NCBI GenBank assembly: GCA_036850595.1
Contig: CM072170.1
Coordinates: 19,418,696-19,482,695, forward strand
Source: Rhyacichthys aspro
Taxonomy: Eukaryota > Chordata > Actinopteri > Gobiiformes > Rhyacichthyidae
DNA length: 64,000 bases
Direction of reading: 5' to 3'
Shown: in pieces, positions 1-11,741 of the stretch
How the letters are laid out: every line of letters begins with the position of its first letter
How positions within the stretch are numbered: the first letter of the stretch is position 1
The notes under the pieces: generated by a model
Seen by the model: only the letters and a program-made list of their open reading frames with translations
Told to the model about the DNA's origin: nothing
The model's database searches: none
Made by a program: the position numbers and the translations under genes

Positions 1-141
1 TAGATGTTGGATTTTTTTAATGATTTTGAACATGTAATTTAGAAACTTCATTTTGGCTATTTAAAACACCCAATGGCTAGTAACTTTTAAAAATGACTAG
101 CCACAGTGGCTAGTGACCAAAAAAGTTAATGTCAAGCCCTG
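1..141 (-). mobile_element. terminal end of an hAT-type DNA transposon
   Basis: The sequence ends at 141 in a motif whose reverse complement is CAGGGCTTGACATTAACTTT, a terminal inverted repeat I know from widespread vertebrate hAT elements. The inward sequence has the usual repeated 'TGGCTAGT' pattern. The rest of the element is off the left edge. Confidence 0.55.
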
Positions 142-815
142 ATTCCATGCCATCCCTAACATCCCATGTTCCCTAGTTAAATTTAAGTCAGTGGAAGTTG
201 CAGGCGATCAAATTTAAATAAGCTAACTTACGTAACTACGTACATTGTGTTGGGCTGTACGGATTTGAATTATTGCTATAAAACCATTGAAGTGTCATAA
301 TACACCAAAAGGTAAAAGTGCCAGTGCTTAACACTTGAACTACCAAGGCAGTCATTTTGACTGCTTTCAAAATTTGCAACGTCACAACTTGGTTTAAAAA
401 AAACAACAACTATGTACCGATAGGACCCTGACTTTTCTAAAATGTGTGTATATTTTATTCTAACATTGTTTTATCATTAAAATTTCAAAACACAAAAGGG
501 ATCTACCTCGAATGACCGTAGCAGTCAAATTGACTGCATGCTTTTTACAGGGGTGTCATATTTCACTATTTGCTACATTTTCCCGCTCTTTATCCTGCTC
601 TATTGTCTGTTTTTTATGCTCTGTGAAGCTAAAACCTGAATGTAAGATGCTCTGGTGTCCAGATGAACGCCCATCAGTATACAAGCATGCTCCAGTTGTG
701 GGCAAAGCCATTATAGCAGCATACCCTGATGCCTAAAACAAATGCGGATGAGTACACCCAGCAGTGCCAGGGTGATGCGCATTCATATTCTCCATCACGT
801 GAAGTAGGAAAACTA
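142..815. other. no gene recognised
   Basis: AT-rich sequence with a short inverted pair, GGCAGTCATTTTGACTGC near 345 and GCAGTCAAATTGACTGC near 521, suggesting a transposon remnant. A 74-residue open frame at 512-736 matches nothing I know. Confidence 0.4.
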
Positions 816-819
816 AATC

Positions 820-1510
820 AATTGTTTGTGCTTCGTTTGTGTAGGTTTGTGCCGTAAAAAAATTTGTTTGTGCTGTTATGGTTTTTAAGATATTGATGAA
901 TATTTGTGTAGGTCAATCTGTCAAAATGATCACAAGTGGTGTTGTTCGTATATGCTTCGTTTGTGCTGTTATGGTTTTTAAGATATTAGTTTAGTTTTCG
1001 TTCGATGACGTCATCAGCACCCCACTTTATCCAAATTGAACAAAAGCGTTGTTGTTCGTTTGTGCTTCGTTTGTGCTTCATTTGTGCTGTTAAAATTTTC
1101 ATTTGTGCTGTTATGGTTTTTAAGATAAAAAAGGTTATTTACTTAGAAAGATCTGACGTCATATCCGCCCAGTTGATTGCCGCACGAGTTGAATTGTAAC
1201 GAGAGAATGTAGAGATAGATAGAAAAAAAGCAAGAAATCTAAATGTAAGCAGGTTTCACATTAACTTTTTCCAAATGCACAAAAGTGGTGCTGTTTGTTT
1301 GTGCTGTTATGGTTTTTAAGATATTAATATTTGTATAGGTCAATCTGGGGTCACCCCGCCCCCCAAATGCTCAGAAATGATCACAGGTGGTATTGTTCAT
1401 TTGTGCTTCGTTTGTGCTTTTATGGTTTTTATGGTTTTAAGATAAAGGTTATTTTCTTAGAAAGATCTGACGCCCAGCTGACTGCCGAGTTGCATGTTAA
1501 CGTTATCTTT
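820..1510. repeat. degenerate complex tandem repeat (TGCTGTTATGG unit)
   Basis: The core TGCTGTTATGGTTTTTAAGA recurs at about 872, 964, 1107 and 1302, with a variant near 1415. It is often preceded by TTGTGCTTCGTTTGTGC. A larger unit ending in TTAGAAAGATCTGACG occurs at about 1143 and 1457. Spacing is irregular, so this is a decayed higher-order array, not a simple microsatellite. Confidence 0.7.
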
Positions 1511-2440
1511 GTTGCATTATAGTTTTTACATTAAAACATTTCGTTATGAGTATGAAACGTTAAGAACATGCACAAATATTGGACAGTGGTATAAGCTGGT
1601 ATGTTCGGTAGTAAACTGTCGTGGAAATGTCTGCTCTCTAGGTGTGCCTTGCAGATGGCGGCTTGATCCTGACGTGTTGCTGATTCAGCTGAACTCTCAA
1701 ATCTTGTCTTCACACGATCCAAAGAGTGATCCAGAGATCCTACAGATATGCGCTTGATGGGATGCCAACTTCAGGCAGGTGTGGGATGCAGGCCGTCTGG
1801 GTCACTACACGTGGACGCGCTTGAGGCTCAGCACCCGTGTCAGCTGCAGATGAGACCCGTTACCTACGACGAGTACCACAGTTCCCAGTGTACAAGCGGT
1901 TCTTGTAGGAAACGAGGCTGGGGCTGTTAATGGTGATCACCTGAGCTGTGGGCTGCAGGTTTCGAGGTACACTTAATTAGTAAAGATTAAAAGGAGACAA
2001 AAACAATCTAACCACCTGTGTTTAGGATACATTCACCCAGATGCAAAAGACAGTGCTATAATTTACAGTAGATAAAATTGTGCATTCCTTTCTTAATATA
2101 TATATTTTTTTTCCCAGATCAATTTTACGTCACTTGTTTGTGTTGCACTCTGGCAAGCTCTTTCCCTTGCGTAACACTGCAATAGTTGATTAATTGTTTG
2201 GCTGTGCATGACTTTAGTCAAATAATTATTTCTTTAGTTGACTACAACCCTAAATATTTCATTCACATTAAACAACTAAAAATATATGATTAACATTATC
2301 TAATCATCATCTACCCCGTCTCAATACATAGTTAATAGATATTTCTTTGCTTCTCAGATTCACTATTTTTTTTTTACTATGTTTTACACAAGTACACCTT
2401 GCATATGAGAGTGTTATTAGGAATGCATTTAATGTTATTA
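1511..2440. other. no gene recognised
   Basis: Ordinary AT-rich intergenic sequence. Short open frames at 1494-1757 and 1748-1930 have no recognisable motifs. Confidence 0.4.
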
Positions 2441-2449
2441 TTCCTTTCT

Positions 2450-2940
2450 TTTTTCGTAGGAATGCAGTGTAAGCACTACAGGTTACACCACCATCAAGGA
2501 CTGCTTGCTGCCTTGTTTGTACATGGATTACTTCTGCACTTTTACAACAGAAGGTGCATTAAAATCCCATCTGACAAGATCACACAAGCAGTCTGTTCCA
2601 GTTCCCGAGCACTTGTGAGTTGTGTGATTTTAAAAAAGTTTGCCAGCCATCCCATTTTTTATACCATATATCATGTGAAGAGACATGATACTGTTAAATG
2701 CCCTTTTAAGGATTGTGACCTGAAAACCAATGCCCTTACAACGCTTAGTAGCCACATATGTCACACAGATTTCAAGATTTTAGCTCTTCCGTTAGATTTC
2801 AAATGCAGCATGTACAAAGCAATGAAGAGGCATGGTCTGAAGATGGCAGTAGAAGAGCCTATTGCTATTGCTGATGACTCATTTTCATCATGATGAGACA
2901 GAATTTGAAGTGCCTTAGAGAAACTTCCTGCTCAAATGAA
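2450..2940 (+). pseudogene. degenerate zinc-finger module of a KDZ-like transposase
   Basis: Read across three frames, this block matches, in order, the zinc-finger segment at 61.2-61.65 kb on the other strand. It has KHYRLHH at about 2469, then a finger ending ALKSHLTRSHK near 2550-2600, TCELC near 2611, and TVKCPFKDCDLKTN followed by a His pair at about 2690-2770. The corresponding parts at 61 kb read KHYRLHH, LRSHLSRYH, TCQLC and TVKCVFDGC. A splice-acceptor-like TTTTTTCGTAG precedes it. Several frameshifts and stops make it non-functional as a continuous reading frame. The apparent 164-residue open frame at 2399-2893 mixes frames and is not a real gene. Confidence 0.7.
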
Positions 2941-3364
2941 AATTAAAGTGACTGTGGCCTCATGCTGCGTGCAGTGCGTGCCTTGTGACGCAGGTTCTTG
3001 TGAAGTGGAAAGCGCTAAAGTGACATTTCGCTTATTTTCCATGAGAATTTTCTATTGCTTGAACGGTTCTCTTGCGTAGTACTTTGGCACTAAGGATTTC
3101 TACTGTACAATTGTATACCTTTTGTACCTTTTTTGAATGTGCCATTAGCATGTTAATAAATGTTTTGATAAAACTTGAATGTTCAGATTTGTCTTGTAAC
3201 TTAAAGTATGGTTTATACTGCATGCATCAATTTGTGGGGAGGACACCACAATAAAGATTTAAAGCACTGAATTAAATAGTAGATTCAACTTAAAATATCA
3301 AAGCAACAGGTTGCTCAGCTTTTTTGATTGTACTCAACTTCTGCAAGTAGGTAGTTGTGGTTGG
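2941..3364. other. no gene recognised
   Basis: AT-rich intergenic DNA. It has AATAAA at 3251-3256, but no associated gene could be established. Confidence 0.4.
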
Positions 3365-3663
3365 TAGCTTACTATGATTGAATATTAGTACTTAACTTGA
3401 TATTATACCCTGTGTCCTCAGGTTTTCTGACAAAAACAGCAGATGTCATTCACCATCACTGAAGCATCTTCTCTCTCTGTTTGTTGACAACTGGAATCGG
3501 ACGGTCACTTTTCTTACGTCACATCTGTGGTTTCTCTGATTGGTTTACTTACTGCGAGCGTTAGTTTCGCCCATGGTCCCGCCTTGAAATCTTGTTCAAG
3601 ACTGACCCAGACTGATTTTCCTGTATGTAATACAATGAGAAAGCTGTCTGGCTGGCCAGGCTA
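3365..3663 (-). mobile_element. partial second copy of a foldback/TIR element
   Basis: This aligns by eye in reverse complement with 25431-25740. Shared landmarks include TACAATGAGAAAG, GGTTTCTCTGATTGG, CCATGGTCCCGCCTTGAAAT and CCCTGTGTCCTCAG. It ends in the same GGCTGGCCAGGCTA terminus. It lacks the opposite end, so it is truncated. Confidence 0.75.
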
Positions 3664-3779
3664 GTTGAAGATGTTGAAGTTGCTTTGCCGTCACACTTGA
3701 CACATTTTTGAAAGATGCTGTATAAATGTAACAACAGTGGATCATTGTAAATTACACGTAAACAAACAAAGTGCCATTT

Positions 3780-4182
3780 TTTACCATAATTACCACAGTG
3801 AAATTCTGGCAACCACAGGTGCCAGTAATTTACAGTAACAATCAATAAGGTACCGTATAGTATGAGCAGTAGTAGGCATGTTGTTTTGGCAATAATATAC
3901 CATAAATAGCTTTGCATTACAAATTACTGAGAACAGGTTTACATTATGCCCTTTATTCTAAGGCAAGTTACCATTAAAACTAATTTAATTTCATGTTATT
4001 TTATTGTATTGTACTGGAAACACATAGGGTTTTTACTGTAAAAGTTACAGTCGAAATATCTTTAGATTCTTTTAGAACCATAGATTCTTTTATATTGTCA
4101 CCGTATATAATACAGTGAAATTTTGGCAACCACAGCTGCCAGTATTTTACCGTAATTTTGACTGAATATTTTTTACAGTGTA
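3780..4182. mobile_element. MITE-like repeat ending in TTTTTTACAGTG
   Basis: Two imperfect direct copies, at about 3795-3880 and 4100-4160, share GTGAAATT(C/T)TGGCAACCACA followed by TGCCAGTA. The block ends at a TTTTTTACAGTG terminus, a form common in non-autonomous fish DNA elements. The left boundary is approximate. Confidence 0.5.
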
Positions 4183-4526
4183 GGCACTTGAAAGAGGGCA
4201 GAGGTGATTTATTTGTATGTTTATTTGTATTTGTATTGTAAGGGAGGTCCAATGTCTGTGCTTGAATGTTGTTGAGTGATGGGTTAGAGCTACATTACTG
4301 AGGTAAGCATTGATGTCTTCTTGGCTGGGATCAGATTGTAAGGAGTAAAGCATGGTGTAAAAGCTTTTAAATATGTGGTTAATCTCCTCCAGGGACTGGG
4401 ATTCTGTAATAATTGAAACAGTAGTTTTTTTCTTTGGGGATATAGATAGAGTAAGTTGTTTTAACACACTATTTCAAGGACTTTGGACTATCCAGGATAG
4501 TTTTTTGAGTAGGGGTCTGATTACAG

Positions 4527-5442
4527 CATATGTGTCAAACTCTGGCCCGGGGGCCAAATTTGGCCTGCAGTGCAATTATATTTGGCCCATGAGGCAACAC
4601 CAAATGACTATTAGAGGTGGCCCGCCGGTGTTATACAGCGCATGTATGGCACAATACTACAAATCCCAGAATGCGCTCCTGTTGTTTTGGCGCATCAATC
4701 AGGACAGGACCCATAAACACCCTCTCCTCTGTTGACAGTAGTCATAGCGACCTTATGCTACTACTGGCACCATGCTACCCCTCCCAAAAAAGAAAGGCAG
4801 AAAACAGAAGCTTTCTGGACAGGTGGGAGGCAGAATATCTGTTTACATATGTTAAAGACAGACCTGTGTGTCTTGTATGTGGAGCCAAGTATCATCAAAG
4901 ATATGTATGCTGCAGTGAGGGCTTTTAAAACTAAATTGTGCCTGTGGGAGAATCAGATGCTGCAAGTAAACCTGGGCGATTTTCCCTGCTGCCAAACGAT
5001 GAAAATGCAATGGGGCTTGAATGGTTGCACGTTCATTGAAGGATATTATTTGTTAATTGGTTTATTATTGTTATTTTATTTTTAAATGTAGTATTAGGTT
5101 GTGGAAAAAGGTTACTGTTGACATTTAAATCAGAAGGCTGCGAATAAAAAAAATATGATTTTTATTAAATTTTTTAATGAAAGAAATGAATGCCATTGAT
5201 GTTTTTATTTGAAATTCGATTTCGCATGTGTGCAATATTATGTTATATTCTATATAATATGTTATATATTGTATAGTATTAAGCAGTGTTAAACAATGTT
5301 TAAGCAAAACCTGTTCAAATACATTGAAAAGGTTCATTGTTATATCTGGAGGAAGATTTTTTCAATAAATATCAATGTTGGCCTGTGACTTTGTCCAAGT
5401 TTTGAATTTTGGCCCACTGTGTACTTGAGTTTGACACCCCTG
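4527..5442 (+). mobile_element. hAT non-autonomous element with BED-finger remnant
   Basis: This 916-bp element is flanked by a perfect 8-bp duplication GATTACAG (4519-4526 and 5443-5450), as expected for hAT transposition. The right end reads, in reverse complement, CAGGGGTGTCAAACTCAAG, and the left end contains TGTGTCAAACTC. Inside, about 4770-4925 in two frames, lies a remnant of a transposase N-terminus: a Lys-rich start, then a tract ending in a CLVCGAKYH-type cysteine pair. The remainder of the transposase is missing. Confidence 0.85.
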
Positions 5443-5450
5443 GATTACAG

Positions 5451-6066
5451 CCTGCTTAAAGAAGGAGGCAACACTTCTAGTAGACAGGAACAGGTTGAAA
5501 ATATTTAACATAATTGGTCCCAGGTAAGGCCAGAGCTCTTTAAGCTGTTTGCTGGCAGGATATCAGGGAGACTTTAAATAAAGAAACCACCATTGTCAGT
5601 TCATGAAGGGATATGGGTGAGAAACAAAAGGATTGTGGATTCAAGCGAATGGGACAAGGAGAGGAGGATGACAAAGACAAAACATTATCATGTTAAAAGT
5701 CATGTGCACTAAAGGGAGAGGATTTCAGTTGCTTTTGGTTGAGTTAGCTTAGCAAATGTCCCAAATAGAAACCGGGATTAAAGGCCCGGATTTTCTCATT
5801 ATACTATTGGGGTAGGTCGTCTAGCTGGTCTGGGCTTTGTCCTGAGGGGTACCACTGAGTCAGTAATGCCCAAGAGGGTAACACGGACTTTCTCTGTCAA
5901 GGCATCTACTAAGTTGCGAGGTGTAATTAAATTTTGAATTCTTCATTGCGACTGTATCGAGAAGATGCTACATGCTTTATCAGAATTTGAAGAGAATGTA
6001 TAAGTAATCTCAAATTCCAGCAGTAAATGATCCTAAATAGCAGATGAAAGAGAGGAGAGCAGAGCA
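5451..6066. other. no gene recognised
   Basis: Intergenic sequence without motifs I can assign. Confidence 0.4.
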
Positions 6067-6245
6067 GAGCAGACCAGAGGGGCGCTACTGGCAGCTCAGG
6101 TAGAGCATATGCCGAGCATGTGGGAGACCCAGGTTCAAGCCTTGTTCGGGTCATTTGCCCAATGTCATTCCCCATTCTCTCTCACCCTGTTTCCTGTCAA
6201 GCTACTATTAACTATCAATAAGGGCCAAAAAGATTTAAAAAAAAA
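6067..6245 (+). repeat. tRNA-derived SINE
   Basis: It has a tRNA-like head: GGCAGCTCAGGTAGAGCAT as the A-box region and CAGGTTCAAGCC as a B-box. A body with TCATTCCCCATTCTCTCTCA and an A-rich tail after AAGGGCCAAAAAG follow. The layout fits a teleost tRNA-SINE, not a functional tRNA. Confidence 0.65.
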
Positions 6246-6344
6246 TCTTTGAAAGAGTGGAGTGTACTAAAGCCACTTTCAGACATCCACTGCAATTACA
6301 ATCGTACACCGATGGTAGCCACATGATCTGACTGTTTCACCTTC

Positions 6345-6367
6345 AACACACACACACACACACACAC
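6345..6367. repeat. (CA)n microsatellite
   Basis: Uninterrupted CA dinucleotides, about 11 units. Confidence 0.9.
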
Positions 6368-6397
6368 CTTCACACCCAGACACAATCACTCCATGCA

Positions 6398-7015
6398 TTT
6401 TGTGCTTTAAAGCCCCAATTTCACAATAATGTCAAATGCGCCTCAAAAGCCTGTAACCATATTGTAACCCCAAATGGTGGGCATGTCATAGCCACACCTG
6501 AAAACTTTATAAAAAATTATGGAAAACTTTGGTTAAGACAGGTTTCCAGTTTATGTTGACAGAGTTTGAAATCCATCAAATGAACAGTGTACCAAATTTT
6601 TTATTTGGCAAAAACAAACACAATTTTTCACCTCCCATTGACTTCTTGCCATTGCCCGCTACTGAGTCATTCTTTCATATTTTTTCTCGCAGACTTAAAT
6701 TAATTTTTCACCGGTCTTGAATTTTGGGCCACGTTTCCTGACTTTTCATGTATGCAGGGGGCAAAATTTGTGCTCAAAGAGCTGAAAAAAATTAAAAACA
6801 CATGATAATAGGCTCAGGCCTAGTTAAAGCCACAGGCGTCGATAAAGGCCCTCGCCTCCCCTTGCAACCGCGGGGGAAAATGTCCTAGGCAGGACTGTAT
6901 TTCGTGCTTTAAAGCGCAAACTTCATGGTAATGTCAAATGTGTCTCCAAAGTAAGAAACCATGTTATAACCCCAAATGATGGGCGTGTCATGGCTACACC
7001 TGAAAACTTAGCAGA
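6398..7015. repeat. two dispersed direct copies of a ~110-bp unit
   Basis: Positions 6398-6510 and about 6900-7015 share the order TAATGTCAAATG, then AACCCCAAATG(G/A)TGGGC, then GTCAT(A/G)GC(C/T)ACACCTGAAAAC. They lie about 500 bp apart and are diverged. The element family is unknown. Confidence 0.6.
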
Positions 7016-8533
7016 GGCAGAGTACGTTGACAAACAAATCAATTAAAAAAAATGTCGCAGAAGACACCTTAATTATGAAGGCTCAAAACAGGCTGGTGAC
7101 GTTTTCAATTCAAAATCACTGCATTCCTCTGAGTGACAGGGTGTGGTCCCAATTGAGCTTTATTCTCATCATCCCACCATAGATGTGTGTACCAAATTTA
7201 ATTTTGGACACAACAAACAAAATTTGTGTCTTTACAACTTGTGTCTTTCAGCTTGTTACATCATAGACATATGACCTGTTTGCAAAATACATGTTGTGGA
7301 CATGAGCATAGTATATCTGCAAGTCCCTGCTCCAGAAATGGTTTCTATGGAAAAAAAAAAAAAAAGCTTTCTGTGTGTTTAAATGTAAAATGGTATGAGA
7401 TAAACAACATTTCACACAGTGTTGTTCCAGTTGTAATGTTTTATTTTCATTTATTTTTTAACACAGTGCAATGCAATGGTTTTCAAGCACTGACCAATAG
7501 GGAATAGAGACGCAGAGTGAACCATGATGCTGCCACAAAAACAAGACTCCGGAGCTGCTGTTGCCGTGGTGACGATGTCTGGATGAGCTCCAGGAGTAAG
7601 TGAGAGCTGGAAAATAGCCCAGACACTCACACAGTGTTCACTTTGATTCAGAAATAACGCTGTGTCATCTCTGTAAATGTACCTGGCTTTATAACCTCAG
7701 ACACATTTTCATTTTAATGGTGTTTTCACATCTAATAGTTTACAGATGGCATCACTGCTAGACCAGTACCTTCTTACGAGATATTAAGTCTGAATTTAAG
7801 ATCACTGACTACAATTCCTGAAACAAAGACTCAGTTTAATCATCCAACTAAATGTTTGAGATATCTGACACTAATGAGTTACAGCCTTTGAAAGATTAAA
7901 ATTTTGTCATATAATTGGAGGAGGAGCCTGAGTTGAGTTCAGTAGACAGTAAAAAGTTATGTGGATATAAACTCTTGCAGCGAATTCCTGTTAAACATCC
8001 CAATAAAACTACAGCAGCAAAGCTACACAGGGTCATAGTCAATTGTTCAGAGGCCTGTGCCTGTGCCTATGTCTCACCTGAGGAAAAAGAAGACTTGGGG
8101 TGTGGTTTTGACAGGAACTCTGGGTACGTTCTCACCTCTGAAGCTGTTAATTAGAACCTGCTTCCTGTAGAGATGAGAGTCAACATTCGACAAAGTTCAA
8201 TGGCTTTAAAAACCTGTGATTATTAGATAAATATGTGTGGGTGCATTGTAATTCAGCACAGACAGAGGGATTAGCAGAAGAAAACACAGCATCATCTGAA
8301 TCAATATCCCATCGACCTGAGCTGAATGCAGTGCACAGACGTGTCAGCCTGACCTATTAGCTGCTGCCAACACATTTGTTTTGTTGTGGTATGTCACTGT
8401 ATGGAACACGCCCAGTCTTTCAAACAGTGGCTCTGTGCCTGTGGTTAGACTGGGGCTCTGAGGTGGTCCCCTGCAGAGCAATGTCGTCAGACACTGCAGA
8501 CAAAAAAAAAAAACAGCAATCATCTTCCATTTG

Positions 8534-8565
<32 letters not shown>

Positions 8566-10139
8566 ACACACACACAAACTTACTATGTGAATGTGTAAAA
8601 TGCCTGTATATTGTAAATGTCAGTAGATCACTGTCTTGTACGGTAGAAAATTCCTATATGTTTTAGTAAAACTGTTCTTGGTATGAGGTGTAAACAGTAA
8701 GACTCCTTCGGTGGGATGACATGGATTCTGTCAAAGAAAGCCTGAGATTGAGAAACATCCATTAGTTAGGCAGCAGTCACTGGGAAAGTGCACAGATTCA
8801 TAACATCACCATCACAATAAAGTATTTTAGTTATTTTGTCCAGCCATCTACAGCAATGCAATTTGTTGCATTGTTTGAAGAGTAAGCTTCGCTGACCTTA
8901 CTGCATGAAAATAGGAACATTTGTGGTTTTGAAACAAACAGGGGGAACATCTGAAGGTGAAGCTGTTCTGTGACTGTTCTCCCCAGAGTTTACAGAAGAC
9001 GGGAAAACAGAGCTAAAATGGGATCATTTCAGTCAGAGAAGGTTAAGGCCAATGACTGTGAAACTGATCTGTTTCCATCAGCTGCCACAGTTCTGGCGCT
9101 CAAAGATATGTGGACAAAACAGACCACACAAGACCTTGAAAAATGAGGCACAGCCACAAACTGGAGAAAACACATTTAATTTTGTGAGCTTTATTTAATC
9201 AAAAGGCAATTAGGCTAATACAGTGAATGTGAATGCTTGCACGTTACTTTAAGCAGTGTCCAAGTACAGTGTGCTGCATGTGTCTTTTGACACCAGCGGC
9301 AAAAAACAAAGTGCTCAAGTCAGCATTGTTTTCTGAAGCATGTGGTTTACAATCAACACACACATGTACATCATAGCTGCAGAAGAGCATGCCTTTTTTA
9401 ATCATAGTGTTCTTTTTTGCTTTTTCGTAGCTTGACATTTCTTTAAAGCATTTTAAAAACACAGCCAGTCCTTGGCTTTTGTTGCAATCACACTAGCCTA
9501 GAACTTTGAAGACACATAGTGTGGATACAGAGTTAGTGGGTGTTTTCAGATGACGGCAGAGTGGTTACAAATGTTTAAAATATGTGTCAGATTACTGCAA
9601 AGTAAGCCATGTATCTGAATTTGAAGAGCACTCCATTGGACTTAATGTTCAACTCTTCACAGCGGCCTGACTAGTTCTGTTTCTAGCCTTGGTCTTATTC
9701 TAGAGACTGCTGCCTTCTCTTAGACCAGTTTGAGCAAAAACAAATTTACATAGCTGACACAATCACTGAGGGTGCTGCTTAACATACACCAGAATAACAG
9801 TAGCAAAAAAAATTTCACACTTGTGTTCTTTTAATGCTCACAAACCAGCACCTACTGCTGGTGGAGTTTAGAGAATAAGACAGTTTCATGTAAACATTGT
9901 ATTTTTTAGATGTAACTGTAGCCTAGCATCAGCAACCTCACGTTTGAGGCCATGGTTTCTTAGTAGGAATTAGATAAAATATTGTTTATGAAGGAGCTGA
10001 GCCAAAAGAGGAAGCTCTCATATTTGCTGACCTAATTACTCCTTCATCCGAAAGCTTCATGTTGTAAGTTGGCCACCCCCCACCCTGACATCTTCCAGAG
10101 GACATAATATAAAAGAGGCTAGAGGCATGATAGAGATGA
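7016..10139. other. gene-free 3' flank of kcnk10 (distal part)
   Basis: AT-rich intergenic DNA, with the (CA)n at 8534-8576 as the only clear feature. No open frame here resembles a known protein. Confidence 0.5.
8534..8576. repeat. (CA)n microsatellite
   Basis: About 20 CA units with one TA interruption. Confidence 0.9.
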
Positions 10140-10186
10140 CGTGGTATGCGCTTTACCAGGTGAGCCACAGAGGCACCCTGGCCGTG
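10000..10186 (-). repeat. tRNA-like SINE head, minus orientation
   Basis: The reverse complement of 10140-10182 reads GTGGCTCACCTGGTAAAGCG, matching the A-box region of the same kind of tRNA-SINE seen near 6.1 and 15.05 kb. No clear B-box follows, so it is degraded. The inner boundary is approximate. Confidence 0.45.
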
Positions 10187-11741
10187 TGAATTTTATTTTC
10201 AATGTCACTTGGTGAAAAGCGCTTGTGTGGTGAGGATGTAACAGGTGCTCTTATGAAACACCAGCATACACAATGGTGTAAGTGGGGAACTCGGCTGACT
10301 GAGATGAGATTTTAGTGGTAAAAAAATTCCCATCACTATTACAAAAATGAGCATGAAAATGGCTGAGAATGCCCTGTGATTCCACCCAGGATGGTTTAAG
10401 GAAGTGTCTGGGGGGGTGTGGTCTTTCCTGCTCAGACCACTGCCCCTACACCATTGGAAAGTGGAGAAGATACGGGCTAACCAGTAGCTTGGCTTTACTG
10501 GTCCAGGTATTGGCTTCTGTCAGGGAACCAATTTTTCATGTTCTGGAGCAACTTATTTTCTGTTACTTCATCAGTTCAGTATTAGGTTCTTTAACCAGAG
10601 CCGTATTGGTGTGAAGGGCCTGTAGTGCTGTAGCCCAGTTACAATTACTGCCTGCATAGAAATATTTCAGATGACTAGATAGAATATGATATTCTGTGTG
10701 ATTCAGACAGATTTTAGATCATTGGATCTTTCAATTTGTGGTAAAAAACTAACTTTGACCAAACCAGTCATGGGGCCAATTATGTATACTCACTGTGCAT
10801 TTAACTTGTCCATCCCTATCCAGTCTAGGACAGTCCCTCCTACATATGGCTTCTTCTCTACTGTCCCTAACAATCAGATTTTTCAAGGCCTCACATGTCA
10901 GTGTCAATAACAAAAATGAGGACAAGCCCTGAGATTGTGTTCAGAAGTTATGATCATGATTCAGACATAATATTGAGACAACAGTTAGACCAGGGACTAT
11001 GCACAGAACACATGTGGCATTACACAGAATTGCACATTTTTCTAATGGCATTTTAATAGGCAGATGGCAGCAGACACGATCCTGTCCTGTTCTTCTACAG
11101 CAATTGGTTTGAAATGGATTTCTGTTCTGGTGAATGTATTTGTCTGTATGTCTTGTCTTGAGCTACATACTGTATGTCACTGCACACAGTTGGACCGTTT
11201 AGATTAATATGACCAATTAAAAATGAAAAATGGCATCTGGCAAACAGCAAATGGCATTATTTCTGTGTCTCCACATCCAGTAGACAGTACACAGCAAAGT
11301 AATATTTTAGTGGATGAGAGAGGGATGGCAAAACTGGTAGAGCAGTTTCCCTCTGCTTTGTCCTTGATTATTTGTGAATCTGGTAGAATGTGTACTAATC
11401 GACATGATTGAGTTTAGGATCTCAATGGTACAGAAGTTTAACTTTAGTTTGAACCTCAAACCTGTGCCAGTTTATGTTTTTTTTCATATAAAATTGAAAG
11501 TCACCGACAATAGTGTTAGTTTATAACCATACCAGACCATAGGAGACATGCACTATTCTTAGGGCTGTCATTCATTCAATGAACAGTGATGAAGCCTACT
11601 GCGTCTACCGAGGGGTATGTATGTGTACATTACAGTGAACATCATAATGGGACAGTGTTGTCCCTGTTTACTGTCACACAGAAAAAGGGACCTAAGGCAC
11701 TAATAGAGACATTTAAAAAACACTTTAGGGGCACTCACAGT
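10187..11741. other. gene-free region immediately 3' of kcnk10
   Basis: Probably includes the kcnk10 3' UTR, which runs toward lower coordinates from 11741. Its end could not be fixed. Nothing else was recognised. Confidence 0.4.

Noticed and set aside
2399..2893. A 164-codon open frame as a host gene
   Set aside because: It mixes frames of a degenerate zinc-finger transposase module; the homologous fingers are spread over three frames.
7915..8154. A 79-codon frame as a possible small gene
   Set aside because: No proper ATG start, no known motif and no neighbouring exons.
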